Assembly: GCA_964626405.1 (NCBI GenBank)
Contig: CAZVFE010000024.1
Span: 1-24,292, forward strand
Direction of reading: 5' to 3'
Length of the DNA: 24,292 nt
Source: CAZVFE01 sp964626405
GTDB taxonomy: Bacteria; Bacteroidota; Bacteroidia; Cytophagales; Spirosomataceae
A model generated the notes under the pieces. The model saw nothing but the letters and a program-made list of their open reading frames with translations. It made no database searches and was not told where the DNA came from. Below are positions 15,229-23,421 of this stretch, in pieces. Within the stretch, counting starts at the first letter, position 1. Each line of letters begins with the position of its first letter. The position numbers and the translations under genes are program-made.

Positions 15229-16488
15229 ATGGAATTTTTAGCAATTGGTATTTTTATCTTAGGATATCTAGCCATTGTATTGGAACATCCAATACACATT
15301 AACAAATCCGCTTCTGCCCTTTTAACAGGGATTTCACTTTGGGTACTAATCGCTTTGAATGAAAGCCATTTTCACCTAGAGGAATTATCGGAACATTTAG
15401 CTGAAGCATCAGAAATTTTATTCTTCTTGCTTGGTGCAATGACCATTGTGGAATTAATTGATGCGCACCAGGGATTTCGAACGGTTTCTAAATTTATTAA
15501 AACAAAGAACCCTGTTTTATTATTATGGATAAGTGCTTTGGTAACCTTCTTTCTATCTGCGTTATTAGATAATTTAACCACTTCTATCGTAATGGTTACC
15601 CTCTTAAGAAAACTTATTTCTAATTCAGAATTAAGGAAATATTATGCGGGTATGGTAATAATTGCAGCCAATTCTGGAGGAGCTTGGTCTCCTATCGGTG
15701 ATGTTACAACGACCATGTTGTGGATTGGTGGACAAATTTCAGCGGTAGGTATTGTTAAGTCTATCATCATTCCTTCCTTGATTTCCTTGTTTATCCCTTT
15801 ATTTATAGCTGGAAATTTTGTAAAAAATGAAAAAATTGGAACTTCTATGAAGGAGGAACCGCAAACTCCTAGACAAGAAAAAGAAGGTAAAATAATTTTA
15901 ACGGTAGGTGTTTTAGGTTTTATTTCTGTGCCGATATTCAAAACAATTACTCATTTACCTCCTTATATGGGTATACTTCTTGTACTAGGAATTGTATGGG
16001 TAATAGCGGAATTAATGCACAAAGAAAAAGAACCAGATGAAAAGAAATTCGTTACCGTTGCTCATGCATTGAGTAAGATTGATAGTTCTTCCATATTATT
16101 CTTTTTAGGAATATTATTAGCCATCGGAGGTTTACAATATTTAGGATATTTGCGTGAATTAGCCACTTATTTAAACTCTCAATTTGATAATTTAGACATC
16201 ATTATATTCCTAATTGGTATTGGTTCTGCCATTGTAGATAATGTTCCTTTGGTTGCTGCTAGTATGGGGATGTATGATTTATCCACCTTCCCAATGGATC
16301 ATAGAATTTGGGAATTTTTAGCTTATTGTGCTGGTACAGGTGGTTCTATTCTTATAATTGGCTCTGCAGCAGGAGTTACCGTAATGGGAATGGAAAAAAT
16401 CGATTTTATGTGGTATGCTAAGAAAATCGGTTGGATAGCCTTTTTAGGTTATGCTGCAGGTGCTGCTTGGTATGTATTTATGCACTAA
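15229..16488 (+). CDS. nhaD: NhaD-type sodium/proton antiporter
   Basis: This inner-membrane antiporter of the ion transporter superfamily exchanges Na+ (or Li+) for protons, supporting pH and salt homeostasis. From the ATG at 15229 it is 419 residues, almost entirely hydrophobic helices. NhaD hallmarks are ALLDNLTTSIVMVTLLRKL near 111-129 with Asp114-Asn115, GAWSPIGDVTTTM at 151-163, IVDNVPLVAASMGMY with Asp337-Asn338, and the glycine-rich CAGTGGSILIIGSAAG. A cytoplasmic hydrophilic loop lies around 200-220. A TTG seven codons upstream is in frame but sits at the edge of the terminator T-tract and adds an unlikely polar leader, so ATG is preferred. Its stop overlaps the convergent PAP2 gene. 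ArsB-type permeases are related but lack this motif set. Confidence 0.9.
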   Translation: MEFLAIGIFILGYLAIVLEHPIHINKSASALLTGISLWVLIALNESHFHLEELSEHLAEASEILFFLLGAMTIVELIDAHQGFRTVSKFIKTKNPVLLLWISALVTFFLSALLDNLTTSIVMVTLLRKLISNSELRKYYAGMVIIAANSGGAWSPIGDVTTTMLWIGGQISAVGIVKSIIIPSLISLFIPLFIAGNFVKNEKIGTSMKEEPQTPRQEKEGKIILTVGVLGFISVPIFKTITHLPPYMGILLVLGIVWVIAELMHKEKEPDEKKFVTVAHALSKIDSSSILFFLGILLAIGGLQYLGYLRELATYLNSQFDNLDIIIFLIGIGSAIVDNVPLVAASMGMYDLSTFPMDHRIWEFLAYCAGTGGSILIIGSAAGVTVMGMEKIDFMWYAKKIGWIAFLGYAAGAAWYVFMH

Positions 16489-17201
16489 AATTTATAGGTT
16501 AGAGCCAATCCTCCTCCATCTCGGATGAGCATTGGCTCATAACTTAATCTTCCGTTTTTATCCAATTTATCCATGATTTTCGGAAGATGTCTTATGGCCA
16601 TTTCTGTGGCAAATATTCCCATGGCTGCACCCCCAACGATATCAGAAACCCAATGGTCATGATTTGCCCAACGAAGTAATCCTGTTGCCGTAGCAACCCC
16701 ATAGGCTGATATAGAAATCAATGGATCGCCCTTGCCAAATTCCTTGGCAATTAAATGAGCCCCAACAAATGCCATAGAGGTATGTCCGGATGGAAATGAA
16801 GAATAATTTGCTTTATTGGGCCTTTCAATCTGACTGAAAAATTTCATGCCTTTTGTACCCACAAAATTGAAAATATTCGCTGCAATTAATATTTTCGACG
16901 CCTCAAAAATCGTCTTTTTATCGTATTTTAAATTTGCCGCTAAATAAGCAATATTGGGGGCATATTGTATAAAATCTTCTACTCCTGTATGGAAATTCGT
17001 AAAATGCTCACCATAAAACTGGCTTTCCCCATGTTTGAAATTTTCTGTCCCCACCAATAAGGCCCCTCCTGTTAAAACTATTGGCGCTACCCACCAACCT
17101 TTTTTATTTTCATAAGGGGGAAAAGATTGTGCATATTCCGTAAGTGGTAAGAATAAAAATAAACTACTTAAAAGGGCAGATAATAAAACTTTATTTTTCA
17201 T
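16485..17201 (-). CDS. PAP2 superfamily phosphatase, secreted or envelope-located
   Basis: The 238-residue protein has a signal peptide (residues 1-25, ending EYAQ) and the three PAP2 phosphatase motifs. KX6RP is Lys120 to Arg127-Pro128, PSGH is 137-140 with the catalytic His140, and the third is Arg177-X5-His183-X3-Asp187. The serine that usually precedes the third-motif arginine is leucine here. PAP2 proteins dephosphorylate lipid phosphates such as undecaprenyl pyrophosphate or phosphatidic acid, or inositol/sugar phosphates; which applies is unknown. Unlike integral-membrane BacA/PgpB types, it has a cleavable leader and only moderate hydrophobic stretches, with a C-terminus ending GGGLALTYKF. 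It starts 11 bases inside the upstream TlpA-like gene and forms a two-gene operon with it. Its TAG stop overlaps the nhaD stop. Confidence 0.9.
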   Translation of the reverse strand: MKNKVLLSALLSSLFLFLPLTEYAQSFPPYENKKGWWVAPIVLTGGALLVGTENFKHGESQFYGEHFTNFHTGVEDFIQYAPNIAYLAANLKYDKKTIFEASKILIAANIFNFVGTKGMKFFSQIERPNKANYSSFPSGHTSMAFVGAHLIAKEFGKGDPLISISAYGVATATGLLRWANHDHWVSDIVGGAAMGIFATEMAIRHLPKIMDKLDKNGRLSYEPMLIRDGGGLALTYKF

Positions 17202-18438
17202 TCAATAATTCCATTATAGTTTTTTCAAATTTTTCAATCCAATCCTGATAGAGAATCCCCGTGCCTGGTCCGGAAAAACCAGTTTCTATTTCTCTTACTT
17301 TTCCTGATTTATCAATAAGGATGGTAGTAGGGTATCCATTAATCGAATTTAATTCTGGAAGCACCGCCAAGGCACTTTCAGAGCTGGGTTGGCCTGCTAA
17401 AACCACCGGATAATGAATCCCATTTCTTTCTTTAAATCGATTTATTTTTGGACCAGAAACCTTCATGTCTGTAGAATATTCAAATGCTAAACCCAGCATT
17501 TCCAATCCTTTATCCTTGTGTTTATCATAAAATGGAGCGAGAAACTTAGATTCATCCATGCAATTTGGGCACCAAGATCCCAATAATTCTATTACTACCA
17601 CTTTGTTCTTAAAACGAGAATCTTTTAAGGATATTATCTCTCCTTCCGGACTAGGCAGTTGGAATCCAAGTGTTGAATATCCTTCCTTTAATTGGGTAAT
17701 TAATTTTGAATCTGGTAAACTTGCCATCGGATTTTTTTCACAAATAAAAGTTCTTTTCCCATCAAATCCTGAATAAAATTCACCCCTAATATTCTCGTCC
17801 GAAATTTTCGATTTAAATAAATAAACACTACTTCCATCAAAATAACTTAATACTAAACTATCACCAAAAATATTTCCTTCAAGAAAACGATAATCTCCTG
17901 AGGTTTTTAAAAAAGTACCCCGAATATTTTGTCCGTCTTGTTCAAAAATCCCAACACCCGGGCTACTTTTTTCATCTCCTTCTCTAAAAAAATCTGCCTG
18001 GTATTTTCCAGAAATATTTTTTACTGCAGGGGTGGATGGTATATCAAATCTTTTTCTGGTTCCAGCCTGAGCCGTTAAAGGTATAGTGCCAAGAATTTTT
18101 CCGTTTCTTTTTTTCTCCCAATAACCCTTTATTTTTTGATCCCCTTCAATATGAGCAATAATTCTTGAATCATATAATTCAAATGGAATGATTAATGAAT
18201 CATTTTTTATATAAGAATCCCCATGGAAAAATTCTTCCGAACCGTTTACTATTTTTATTTGAATGGAATTTGGATTGGAGGCATCTTCAATAATAAAATT
18301 AAAAGGAAGATCACCGCCATGGCTTTCCAATTTTCCATTCCAATATCCCTTTTGAAGAGCGTTTTGTCCCCAAACTAAATTAATAGCAGTAATAAATAAA
18401 ATAAAGACGAAAAAGAATTTATTCGTTGATGATCTCAT
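17191..18438 (-). CDS. TlpA-like thioredoxin-fold protein with N-terminal beta-rich region
   Basis: A 415-residue exported protein: residues 1-24 are a signal peptide (cleavage near WGQ). The C-terminal third, from about residue 258, is a TlpA/AhpC-like thioredoxin domain with the redox site WCPNC at 289-293, followed by the characteristic MDESKFLAPFY helix and a cis-proline region YPTTILID. It would act as a periplasmic or envelope thiol-disulphide oxidoreductase. Residues about 30-125 and 140-235 look like two copies of a beta-rich module: each runs from a glycine-plus-tyrosine start through a DSL core to a GYW or GEFY end. This N-terminal part resembles no enzyme I recognise. It is operon partner to the PAP2 gene (11-base overlap) and is divergent from rsmH. 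Confidence 0.88.
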   Translation of the reverse strand: MRSSTNKFFFVFILFITAINLVWGQNALQKGYWNGKLESHGGDLPFNFIIEDASNPNSIQIKIVNGSEEFFHGDSYIKNDSLIIPFELYDSRIIAHIEGDQKIKGYWEKKRNGKILGTIPLTAQAGTRKRFDIPSTPAVKNISGKYQADFFREGDEKSSPGVGIFEQDGQNIRGTFLKTSGDYRFLEGNIFGDSLVLSYFDGSSVYLFKSKISDENIRGEFYSGFDGKRTFICEKNPMASLPDSKLITQLKEGYSTLGFQLPSPEGEIISLKDSRFKNKVVVIELLGSWCPNCMDESKFLAPFYDKHKDKGLEMLGLAFEYSTDMKVSGPKINRFKERNGIHYPVVLAGQPSSESALAVLPELNSINGYPTTILIDKSGKVREIETGFSGPGTGILYQDWIEKFEKTIMELLNEK

Positions 18439-18490
18439 GGCGTGGAAAATTTATTTTCGAAGTTAAAAAAAATAATCTAATTTTATATAA

Positions 18491-19402
18491 ATGAATCCAT
18501 ATCATGTCTCTGTCATGTTTCAAGAATGTATAGACGGTCTAAATATCCGTCCAGACGGCACCTATGTGGATGTAACATTTGGCGGTGGCGGCCATTCTAA
18601 AGGAATATTAGAAAAATTGGGTCCTGAGGGTAAATTATTCGCATTCGATCAAGATGCAGATGCCGCAAATAATGCCAAAGAAATTAATGATCCTCGCTTT
18701 AAATTAATTCAAACTAATTTTAGGCATCTTTCTAAATATCTTCGACTTTATGGCGTCAAAAAAGTAGATGGAATTTTAGCCGATTTTGGGGTATCCTCCC
18801 ACCAAATTGACGAACCTAGTCGGGGTTTTTCCTTTCGATTTGATGGCCCTTTGGATATGCGCATGAATAAAGATGCGGAAAAATCAGCCTCTGAAATTTT
18901 AAATGAATATCCCGGAGAGCAATTACATAAAATTTTTGGGATTTACGGAGAAATAAAAAACGCAAAAACATTGGCTCATGCCATTGTTCAGCAAAGGTCT
19001 ATCAAGCCATTTTCAACTACCCAGGATTTCAAAGAAGTATTGAATTCCTTAGCTCCAAAATTCAAGGAATTTAAATATTTTGCCCAAGCATTTCAGGCAA
19101 TTCGGATCGAAGTAAATGAAGAATTAAAAGTTATCGAAGAATTATTAATTCAAGCTCCTGAAATCTTGACAAACGAAGGAAGATTATGTATCTTAACCTT
19201 TCATTCTTTGGAGGATAGGTTAGTAAAGAATTTTTTTAAATCAGGGGATTTTCAAGGTCATGAAAAAAAAGATTTATATGGGAATAATTTAAGGCCCTTG
19301 AATCCTGTGAATCGAAAACCTATATTGGCCGGAGAAGAAGAATTGAAGGTGAATTCCAGGTCTAGAAGTGCAAAACTAAGAATAGCGCAACCAAATAATT
19401 AA
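18491..19402 (+). CDS. rsmH: 16S rRNA (cytosine1402-N4)-methyltransferase
   Basis: RsmH (MraW) uses S-adenosylmethionine to methylate N4 of C1402 in the ribosomal P site. The 303-residue protein carries the SAM-binding VDVTFGGGGHSKGIL near residues 26-40, the family block ADFGVSSHQIDEPSRGFSF, DMRMN, and the C-terminal CILTFHSLEDRLVK. It is the first gene of the division and cell-wall cluster here. mraZ, which usually precedes it, is absent; a TlpA-like gene lies divergent instead. The stop codon abuts the ftsL start with no spacing. Only 52 bases separate it from the divergent gene. Confidence 0.97.
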   Translation: MNPYHVSVMFQECIDGLNIRPDGTYVDVTFGGGGHSKGILEKLGPEGKLFAFDQDADAANNAKEINDPRFKLIQTNFRHLSKYLRLYGVKKVDGILADFGVSSHQIDEPSRGFSFRFDGPLDMRMNKDAEKSASEILNEYPGEQLHKIFGIYGEIKNAKTLAHAIVQQRSIKPFSTTQDFKEVLNSLAPKFKEFKYFAQAFQAIRIEVNEELKVIEELLIQAPEILTNEGRLCILTFHSLEDRLVKNFFKSGDFQGHEKKDLYGNNLRPLNPVNRKPILAGEEELKVNSRSRSAKLRIAQPNN

Positions 19403-19768
19403 ATGGCAAAGTCTAGTTTAGATTTTAAAGAAAAACCTAAGAAAGGATTGATCGACTCAGTCTTTAATTTAGATTATTTTACCCAAGGGGAATTGCCAAT
19501 AAATTGGATTGTAAGAGTTGTAATAGTGGCTTTGGCCATCATGATCTACATCTACTACACGCTATTGGCGGATGGAAGGATTCATCAGATTTCCCAAAAA
19601 GGCAAGCAATTAGAGGAAATAAAGGCGGATTATACCACCCGAAAAGCAGAATTAATGGAACTTAGCCGACAAAGTTATTTGGCAAATCAAATGGCTCAAT
19701 ATGGTATCGGTCTTAGCCAAGTTCCTCCAACTAAAATCATCGTAAAAGAAAAAGATATTATTGAATAA
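19403..19768 (+). CDS. ftsL: FtsL-like cell division protein
   Basis: The 121-residue small bitopic membrane protein has a cytoplasmic N-terminus of about 33 residues, one hydrophobic span (about 35-54), then a charged helix with coiled-coil character (about 58-95) in the periplasm. Sequence identity to FtsL is never strong, so the call rests on size, topology and position between rsmH and ftsI, where Bacteroidota carry FtsL. FtsL works with FtsB and FtsQ to bring FtsI and FtsW into the divisome and activate septal synthesis. It starts immediately after the rsmH stop and ends two bases before ftsI. Confidence 0.85.
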   Translation: MAKSSLDFKEKPKKGLIDSVFNLDYFTQGELPINWIVRVVIVALAIMIYIYYTLLADGRIHQISQKGKQLEEIKADYTTRKAELMELSRQSYLANQMAQYGIGLSQVPPTKIIVKEKDIIE

Positions 19769-19770
19769 TA

Positions 19771-21924
19771 ATGGCAACCTTAAAATCATCCAACCCGAAA
19801 AGAGGAAATATTCGTCAGGAAATCGCTTCCCGATTTTTTCGTTATTTCTTGGTCATGACTTTAATCTGTGTCTTATTATTTTTTGCGGAATATCGAATCA
19901 TTTTTATTCGTGGAAATGAATTGAGAGAAGAAGCAAAAAATACCTATATCAAGGAGCGATCAGTGGAAGCACCCCGAGGAAATATTTATTCTTCTGACGG
20001 AAGTTTATTAGCCACCTCCCTACCTAAATATCGTTTAGGAATGGACCCTTCCGTATTTTCTAGAACGAAAGAAGGAGAAGAATTCTTTTCAAAAAATATC
20101 GATGGACTCGCAAAATCCTTGGCCGAATTTTATAAAGACCATGATGCCAATTATTATAAAAATCGTATTGTAAACGCCAAGAAGAAAAATCGCCATTATG
20201 TTTTGATCAATAATCGCTTATTGGATTATCAACAACGTAAAAAAGTGATGAATTTCCCTTTATTCAAGGATTATCAGCATAATCCTATGAAAACGGGTTT
20301 AGTATTTGACCAATACAATGTGCGTTATGCACCATTCGGACAATTAGCTTACCGTACCATTGGATATTTAAAGGATAAAGTGGCTGTTGGACTTGAAGGA
20401 AGTTTTGATAAGGAATTAAGGGGAACCCCCGGTACAGGTTTATTTGAAAAAATGGACAAAAATACCTGGAGACCAATGGAAGGGGGAGATCAACATGTTC
20501 CTATTCCAGGTTATGATTTAATCAGTACCATTGATATTAATATTCAGGACATGGTGGAGGCTGCCTTGATGCGCGCCCTTGAAAATTATAAAGGAGATTA
20601 TGCCACCGCCGTTGTAATGGAAACTAAAACAGGAAAAATAAAGGCGATTTCCAATTTATCCGCAAATCCAAATTCTCCTACTGGCTATTCTGAATTTGAA
20701 AACCATGCCATTACCACTCCCAATGACCCTGGCTCAGTTTTTAAATTGCCTTCCATGATGGCAATTTTAGAAGAAACAGATTATTCCTTGGATCGTGTGG
20801 TAGAGGTTGGCCCAGCAAGAGCCAATTTTTATGGAAGATATATGACAGACTCCCATGGTATGGGGACTGTCCCTCTGCGAAAGATTATTGAAAGTTCATC
20901 GAATATCGGGACGATGAAATTAATGCAAGAGGTTTTTATTTCTCAACCTGCGAAATTTTTCGAATATTTAAAGAAATTTCATTTAACAGAGAGTATTGAT
21001 TTCCAAATTCAATCTCCGAATGCAAAACCAAAATTTCCGCCATTTGATAAATGGACTAAGATTCAATTATTATGGTCTTCCGTTGGATATTCCACCAATT
21101 ATATCCCTATCCAATTATTGGCTTTTTATAATGCAATTGCCAATGATGGGTATTGGATTCAACCCATAATTGTGGAGTCTGCTGTTTCCGGAAATGAAGT
21201 TAAAATTGATTATACCCAAACCCAAATAAGAGATAAAGAGAGAATTTGTTCAGAAAAAACCCTGAATAAAATTAGAGAAATGTTGGTTGGGGTAGTGCAA
21301 AATGGAACAGGAAATAATATTAAAAATGCCTATTATGGTATTGCAGGAAAAACAGGTACTGCCCAAAGATTGGTGGATGGTAGATATATAAAAGGGACTT
21401 ATTATGTTTCTTTTATCGGTTATTTCCCAGCAGATAATCCACGGTATACCATGTTGGTGGCAATTAATAATCCGAAAGGAAATTCAGAGACCACCTATGC
21501 AAGACAGGTAACCGCGCCGGTTTTCAAAGAAATTGCGGATAGAATTTATGCTAGGGATGTTGATCTTCAAAAAAGTTTGAATAAAGTATTGCCAGACTCT
21601 TTGAATAAAGACAAGGTAAAAGCAGTTTTGGCCCCAAAAGACCAAATGGTTTTATTAGAAAACTTAAATTTCCCGAAACATCAGGAAGATGGTTCTTGGA
21701 TTGTTCTGGAAAAAAATAAACTAGAGGTTTCGAAAAATCCTTTGAAAAATCCTGTAAAAACAGTTCCCAATGTTGTTGGAATGAATTTGAGAGATGCTAT
21801 CTATTTATTAGAAAATAAAGATATTAAAGTATATGCCGCTGGTTATGGAAAAGTGAAAGAACAATCCATTGAGCCAGGTACCAGTATTGAAAAAAATATG
21901 AGAATTCAACTTACCCTAAATTAA
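19771..21924 (+). CDS. ftsI: septal penicillin-binding protein 3 with PASTA domain (FtsI)
   Basis: This monofunctional class B penicillin-binding protein (717 residues) crosslinks septal peptidoglycan. One membrane span (about 24-42) is followed by the class B dimerisation region (EAPRGNIYSSDG near 67). The transpeptidase has SVFK at 322-325 with catalytic Ser322 in a DPGSVFK context, SSN at 376-378 and KTGT at 527-530. A single PASTA domain occupies about residues 662-717 (VPNVVGMNLRDAIYLLENK). PASTA tails occur in Bacteroidota FtsI as well as in Firmicute PBPs and may bind peptidoglycan or beta-lactams. It lies between ftsL and murE with gaps of two and four bases. SpoVD is a homologue but implies sporulation, for which there is no other sign. 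Confidence 0.95.
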   Translation: MATLKSSNPKRGNIRQEIASRFFRYFLVMTLICVLLFFAEYRIIFIRGNELREEAKNTYIKERSVEAPRGNIYSSDGSLLATSLPKYRLGMDPSVFSRTKEGEEFFSKNIDGLAKSLAEFYKDHDANYYKNRIVNAKKKNRHYVLINNRLLDYQQRKKVMNFPLFKDYQHNPMKTGLVFDQYNVRYAPFGQLAYRTIGYLKDKVAVGLEGSFDKELRGTPGTGLFEKMDKNTWRPMEGGDQHVPIPGYDLISTIDINIQDMVEAALMRALENYKGDYATAVVMETKTGKIKAISNLSANPNSPTGYSEFENHAITTPNDPGSVFKLPSMMAILEETDYSLDRVVEVGPARANFYGRYMTDSHGMGTVPLRKIIESSSNIGTMKLMQEVFISQPAKFFEYLKKFHLTESIDFQIQSPNAKPKFPPFDKWTKIQLLWSSVGYSTNYIPIQLLAFYNAIANDGYWIQPIIVESAVSGNEVKIDYTQTQIRDKERICSEKTLNKIREMLVGVVQNGTGNNIKNAYYGIAGKTGTAQRLVDGRYIKGTYYVSFIGYFPADNPRYTMLVAINNPKGNSETTYARQVTAPVFKEIADRIYARDVDLQKSLNKVLPDSLNKDKVKAVLAPKDQMVLLENLNFPKHQEDGSWIVLEKNKLEVSKNPLKNPVKTVPNVVGMNLRDAIYLLENKDIKVYAAGYGKVKEQSIEPGTSIEKNMRIQLTLN

Positions 21925-21928
21925 TTCC

Positions 21929-23383
21929 ATGGCATCCTTTTTCTCTTTAATTCCTGAAAAATTAATCCTAAAAAAGGAGGGTCTTGATCAAGATATTCAA
22001 AACCTTTGTTTTGACTCCCGAATTGCCCAAGATGGATATTTATTTTTTGCTATTCCGGGAACAGTCGTGGATGGACATGATTTTATTCCACAAGTGATAA
22101 AGGCAGGTTGTAAGGCAATTATCCTTGAAAGAATTCCAGAGAATATTCCGGAGGGAATTAGCCTTATTCAAGTAGAAAATTCAGCGGAAGTGATGGGACA
22201 TGTTGCGGCAAATTTTTACGGAAATCCTTCCAAAGAGATAAAATTGATTGGAATAACAGGAACGAATGGGAAGACCACCACCGTTACCCTTTTATTCGAA
22301 TTATTTAAAAAGTTCGGATTTAAATCTGGGCTTATTTCAACTATTGAAAATAAAATTCAAGATAAAATTATTCCTGCCACGCATACCACTCCGGATGCCA
22401 TTCAACTCAATGCTTTATTGAGAGAGATGGTGGATCAGAATTGTGAATATGCTTTTATGGAAGTAAGTTCTCATTCGGTTGTTCAACATAGAATAACTGG
22501 CCTAGATTTTACAGGAGCGATTTTTTCCAATATTACCCGAGATCATCTCGATTTTCATGGAACCTTTGATAATTATATTAAGGCGAAAAAAGGGTTCTTT
22601 GATCAGCTTTCCAAAAATGCTTGGGCCTTGGTGAATTTAGATGATAAAAACGGAAGAGTGATGCTGCAAAATACTGCAGCAGATAAAAAGACATTTTCCT
22701 TTTATCATCCAGCAGATTTTAAAGGAAAGATTGTCCAAAATGCTTTGGAAGGACTTGAGCTTGAATTTGATCATTCCAGATTCTTCGCAAGGCTGGTAGG
22801 GGAATTCAATGCCTATAATTTAATGGCCATTTATGCCGCCGCAAGATTAATGGGAATAAGTCAGGAAGAGGTTTTAATTCAATTATCTACTTTAGGGAAT
22901 GCTCCTGGTAGATTTGAACTATTCAGAGGAGATGGAAAAACTGCCGTGGTGGATTATGCCCATACGCCTGACGCCCTGGAAAATGTTTTAAAGACCATAA
23001 AGGCTGTAAAAACCAAGGATCAAAAAATTATTACCATTGTTGGTTGTGGGGGAAATCGGGATAAGGGCAAAAGACCCATGATGGCTAAGATTGCCGTTCA
23101 ATATTCAGATTATTCCGTATTTACTTCGGATAATCCGCGAAATGAAGATCCGGAATCCATCCTAGATGATATGATGCAAGGCGTAGAAGAAAAGGATCTT
23201 CAATCAGTTTTTCGTTATGTAGATCGAAAAGAAGCCATAGAAAAATCTTTTATGGAACTATCCGATCAAGGGGATATCGTTTTGGTTGCAGGGAAAGGAC
23301 ATGAGGATTATCAAATTATTCAAGGTGAAAAATTTCATTTTGATGATCGCGAGGAAGTAAAAAAAATATTGGCGGGAGCCTAG
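21929..23383 (+). CDS. murE: UDP-MurNAc-tripeptide synthetase, meso-diaminopimelate type
   Basis: MurE adds the third amino acid to UDP-MurNAc-L-Ala-D-Glu in the cytoplasm, using ATP. The 484-residue protein has the N-terminal UDP-binding domain (CFDSR near 27-31), the ATP loop GTNGKT at 111-116, the YIKAKKGFF segment holding the carbamylated lysine, and DNPRNEDP at 401-408. The DNPR motif is characteristic of enzymes that accept meso-diaminopimelate rather than lysine, so DAP-type peptidoglycan is predicted. It is four bases downstream of ftsI. The -33 element of a promoter for mraY appears to lie inside its last codons. murF does not follow, as is common in Bacteroidota. Confidence 0.97.
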   Translation: MASFFSLIPEKLILKKEGLDQDIQNLCFDSRIAQDGYLFFAIPGTVVDGHDFIPQVIKAGCKAIILERIPENIPEGISLIQVENSAEVMGHVAANFYGNPSKEIKLIGITGTNGKTTTVTLLFELFKKFGFKSGLISTIENKIQDKIIPATHTTPDAIQLNALLREMVDQNCEYAFMEVSSHSVVQHRITGLDFTGAIFSNITRDHLDFHGTFDNYIKAKKGFFDQLSKNAWALVNLDDKNGRVMLQNTAADKKTFSFYHPADFKGKIVQNALEGLELEFDHSRFFARLVGEFNAYNLMAIYAAARLMGISQEEVLIQLSTLGNAPGRFELFRGDGKTAVVDYAHTPDALENVLKTIKAVKTKDQKIITIVGCGGNRDKGKRPMMAKIAVQYSDYSVFTSDNPRNEDPESILDDMMQGVEEKDLQSVFRYVDRKEAIEKSFMELSDQGDIVLVAGKGHEDYQIIQGEKFHFDDREEVKKILAGA

Positions 23384-23398
23384 ATATTATTAAATTTG
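23369..23398 (+). promoter_or_regulatory. internal promoter for mraY and downstream genes
   Basis: TTG at 23369-23371, a 19-base spacer, then TAAATTTG at 23391-23398: an exact match to the Bacteroidota promoter (TTG, 19 bases, TAnnTTTG). The -33 element lies inside murE, the -7 box just after its stop codon. Transcription would begin near 23404, giving a leader of about 17 bases before the mraY ATG. It is the best promoter match in the window. Confidence 0.65.
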
Positions 23399-23421
23399 TA
23401 AAATATTCAAATTAACGCTGC

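Noticed and set aside
18458..18465. Minus-strand TAACTTCG as a promoter for the TlpA-PAP2 operon
   Set aside because: One mismatch in the most conserved part of the -7 box and no TTG at the -33 distance.
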